Positions 4,608 to 6,802 of a stretch of DNA of 6,802 nucleotides are shown piece by piece. The stretch lies in the NCBI GenBank assembly GCA_900555365.1, contig USKO01000036.1, forward strand, positions 1 to 6,802. Reading direction: 5' to 3'. The notes beneath the pieces were generated by a model, which worked only from the letters and a program-made list of their open reading frames with translations, had not been told where the DNA came from and searched no databases. A program made the translations under genes and the position numbers. Position 1 is the first letter of the stretch. Every line of letters starts with the position of its first letter. This DNA is from an uncultured Bacillota bacterium (lineage in GTDB: Bacteria > Bacillota > Clostridia > Christensenellales > UBA1242).

Positions 4608-6761
4608 TTAATTTTCTTTATCTATGCCCTTCATTGTCAGAGAAATTCGTTTTTTGGCAAGGTCAACGCCAAGTACTTTAACCTCTACTTGTTGTCCAAC
4701 CTTTAATACTTCGCTTGGATGCTTGATATATGAGTCAGAAATTTGGCTTATATGAACAAGTCCATCTTGATGCACACCAATATCAACAAAGGCGCCAAAA
4801 TCGATTACATTTCGCACTGTTCCGTTTAGCACCATTCCTTCCTTCAAGTCTTCCATGGTAATTACATCACTTCTAAGTACTGGTTTTGGCATACTTTCAC
4901 GAATATCACGACCTGGTTTTAAAAGTTCTTTTGTGATATCTTCAAGAGTAGGCACGCCTATTTCACATTCTTTTGCAACCTTCTCCTCTCCTTTAAGTTT
5001 GATAAGAGATGGAAGATTTGATACATTGCCTTCTTTTATATCATTTTCACTCATATTGAAAAGCTTTAAAAGTTTACGCGTTGCACTATAACTTTCAGGA
5101 TGCACAGCAGTATTGTCTAAAATTTCGTCGCCACCTATAACTCTTAAGAATCCTGCGCATTGCTCATATGCTTTAGGCCCAAGTTTTGGAACAGATAAAA
5201 GCTCTTCTCTATTTTTTATTCCCTTTACTTTAGCCCGATATGCAACAATATTTTTTGCTATGGACATATTTAGACCTGACACATAGCTAAGTAGTGATGG
5301 ACTTGCAGTATTTATGTCTACTCCTACGCTATTAACACAATCTTCAACCACACCGGTTAAAACCTCAGTTAGCCTATTTTGTGGCATATCATGTTGATAT
5401 TGTCCAACTCCTATTGACTTCACATCGATCTTTATAAGTTCAGCAAGAGGATCTTGAAGTCTGCGCGCTATTGATACCGCACTTCTAAGTGAAACATCAT
5501 AATCAGGAAATTCTTCTGCGCCAAGTTTTGATGCAGAATAAACGGAAGCGCCCGCCTCGCTAACAACTGCGTAGCTTACCGGCCGTGATACATGCTTTAT
5601 AAGCTCTGCTACAAAGATTTCTGCCTCTTTCGATGCTGTACCATTGCCAATAGAAATCACATCCACTTTGTATTTATCAATCAAAACTTTTAACTTCTCT
5701 ATTGACTCTTCAGTCTTAGATTGTGGAGGAGTTGGATAGATAACCGTTGTCGCAAGCACATTTCCATTTGTGTCAATTACAGCTATCTTGCAACCTGTTC
5801 TATAGGCTGGGTCAAGTCCTAAAATGACATTATTTTTAAGAGGAGCTTCCATAAGAAGAGGTTTTAAGTTCACTTCAAACATCTTTATTGCTTGCTCATT
5901 TGCGCGATCGGTTAAATTATTTCTACACTCCCTCTCAAGTGATGGAAATAAAAGCCTATCATATGAGTCATTTATAACCTCTTCCATAAGTTTATCTGTG
6001 TCAGGATTATCTTTTTTATAATATTTGTTGATAATTTCCATGGCAAGGTCGCGATTCACTTCAATCGCTACTTTAAGACATTTTTCTTTTTCGCCTCTGT
6101 TGATGGCAAGGATTCTATGTGAAGGAATTGTTTTAATTTCCTGTTTAAATCCTGCATAGGTCTCATAAGTTGGGCTGTTTTCATTCTCTAAAAGCTCACA
6201 CTCAATAACTGCTTTTTCTTCCAATAATTTTCTGAGTTCTTTTCTTAGCTCTGCATCATCAGAAATGCGCTCTGCAACTATATCTTTAGCGCCATTTATA
6301 GCATCTTCCACTGAGAGGACTTCTTCTGTTATATACTTTTGTGCTTCGCTTGAGATTACATATGACTTTGACTGCATCTGCAAAATGTCAGCTAGCCCTT
6401 CAAGACCTTTGGCGATTGCCACTGATGCTCTAGTTTTTCGTTTAGGTTTATAAGGTCTGTAAATATCCTCAACTTCTGTCAAGGTTTTAGCATTCTCTAG
6501 CGCAACTTTAAGCTCATCCGTCCATTTGCCTTGTTCTGTAATTGCCCTCTCAACTTTCGCCTTTTCCTCATTTAAATTGCGTAAATATTTAAGTCTATCG
6601 GCAAAAGCACGCAGTGTCTGGTCATCACAAGTGCCATGCATCTCTTTTCGATATCTCGCAATAAAAGGAATGGTGCAACCTTCATCTAAAAGATTGATAA
6701 TATTTTGTGAATACTCAGTTTTTAATCCAAATTCTTGAGCAAGTGTATCTACAATTTCCAT
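4608..6761 (-). CDS. tex: Tex-family S1 RNA-binding protein (transcription accessory protein)
   Basis: This 717-residue protein has the Tex domain order and near-usual length. The helical Tex N-terminal region (about 1-200) contains CTIPFIARYRKE (29-40) and EVEDIYRPYKPKRKT (96-110). A YqgF-like RNase H fold (about 310-440) contains GLDPAYRTGCK (315-325), IGNGTASKEAE and SEAGASVYSAS. GVGQYQHDM (451-459) leads into helix-hairpin-helix repeats (about 465-545), including VNSVGVDINTAS and LGPKAYEQCAGFLR. A C-terminal S1 domain spans about 638-712 (VLNGTVRNVIDFGAFVDIG). Tex proteins bind nucleic acids and influence transcription and, in some species, virulence or stress genes; their exact biochemical role is not settled. 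The start is supported by AAGGAG eight bases upstream, and its ATG overlaps the previous gene's stop by one base (TAATG). Its presence directly before mcsA-like/mcsB/clpC, where ctsR is usual, suggests co-expression with the protein quality-control genes. Confidence 0.95.
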   Translation of the reverse strand: MEIVDTLAQEFGLKTEYSQNIINLLDEGCTIPFIARYRKEMHGTCDDQTLRAFADRLKYLRNLNEEKAKVERAITEQGKWTDELKVALENAKTLTEVEDIYRPYKPKRKTRASVAIAKGLEGLADILQMQSKSYVISSEAQKYITEEVLSVEDAINGAKDIVAERISDDAELRKELRKLLEEKAVIECELLENENSPTYETYAGFKQEIKTIPSHRILAINRGEKEKCLKVAIEVNRDLAMEIINKYYKKDNPDTDKLMEEVINDSYDRLLFPSLERECRNNLTDRANEQAIKMFEVNLKPLLMEAPLKNNVILGLDPAYRTGCKIAVIDTNGNVLATTVIYPTPPQSKTEESIEKLKVLIDKYKVDVISIGNGTASKEAEIFVAELIKHVSRPVSYAVVSEAGASVYSASKLGAEEFPDYDVSLRSAVSIARRLQDPLAELIKIDVKSIGVGQYQHDMPQNRLTEVLTGVVEDCVNSVGVDINTASPSLLSYVSGLNMSIAKNIVAYRAKVKGIKNREELLSVPKLGPKAYEQCAGFLRVIGGDEILDNTAVHPESYSATRKLLKLFNMSENDIKEGNVSNLPSLIKLKGEEKVAKECEIGVPTLEDITKELLKPGRDIRESMPKPVLRSDVITMEDLKEGMVLNGTVRNVIDFGAFVDIGVHQDGLVHISQISDSYIKHPSEVLKVGQQVEVKVLGVDLAKKRISLTMKGIDKEN

Positions 6762-6802
6762 TAGTTTTTCTCCTTATATTTCTTAATAATTTCCTTGGCT
6801 TC
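6761..6802 (-). CDS. C-terminal end of an unidentified upstream gene (partial)
   Basis: The last 13 codons of a reading frame enter from the right edge, reading EAKEIIKKYKEKN, followed by TAA whose final A is the first base of the tex ATG. The tail is lysine-rich and probably helical. The evidence is the one-base stop/start overlap and the tex ribosome binding site lying inside its last codons, a typical operon junction. The piece is too short to assign a family. It cannot be said whether this gene is ctsR or something else, although nothing in it suggests CtsR. Confidence 0.6.
   Translation of the reverse strand, partial: EAKEIIKKYKEKN
6770..6775 (-). promoter_or_regulatory. Ribosome binding site of tex
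   Basis: AAGGAG on the minus strand leaves eight bases to the tex ATG at 6761. It is embedded in the last codons (Lys-Glu) of the upstream partial gene, so tex is probably translated from a longer transcript that begins outside the window. Confidence 0.8.

Noticed and set aside
4855..5091. Plus-strand frame opposite tex
   Set aside because: It is antisense to conserved Tex sequence; Ser/Phe-rich composition is the usual shadow pattern, and no ribosome binding site is present.
1..6802. CRISPR array, insertion sequence, tRNA, CIRCE element or phage attachment site
   Set aside because: I saw no regularly spaced repeats, transposase motifs, terminal inverted repeats, tRNA-like folds or TTAGCACTC/GAGTGCTAA pairs anywhere in the window.

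Overview
The window comes from a low-GC, AT-rich Gram-positive bacterium, most likely a member of the Bacillota and perhaps the Clostridia. The evidence is the McsA/McsB/ClpC protein-arginine-phosphorylation module, a long-form (two-domain) hibernation factor, and strong AGGAGG-type ribosome binding sites. I cannot name the genus. All genes lie on the minus strand, so transcription runs from right to left.

In order of transcription: the last 13 codons of an unidentified gene (6761-6802); tex, an S1-domain nucleic-acid-binding protein (4608-6761); a very small McsA-like zinc protein of 57 residues (4424-4597); mcsB, protein-arginine kinase (3430-4437); clpC, a class I AAA+ unfoldase (974-3424); and long-form hpf, a ribosome hibernation factor (355-891). 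A strong rho-independent hairpin ends the run at 317-346. From the partial gene to clpC the genes overlap or are at most 10 bases apart, so they look like one translationally coupled operon. hpf sits behind an 82-base gap with its own candidate promoter. Positions 1-316 are AT-rich and hold no gene I can support.

The known logic of this module is that McsA activates McsB, McsB phosphorylates arginines on damaged or regulatory proteins, and ClpC reads phosphoarginine through its N-domain, then unfolds the substrate into ClpP. The adapter and kinase here are unusual. The McsA-like protein keeps only the second zinc-finger block of canonical McsA. McsB has Ser where the family has its reactive Cys (residue 147), a changed C-terminal RDxxRA-type motif, and a shortened N-terminus. 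ClpC keeps the two N-domain glutamates associated with phosphoarginine recognition, but its M-domain contact positions differ. ctsR, normally the first gene of this operon, is absent from its usual place next to mcsA, and tex occupies that place. These differences together are the main reason to look at the window again: it may encode a stripped-down variant of the arginine-phosphorylation system.
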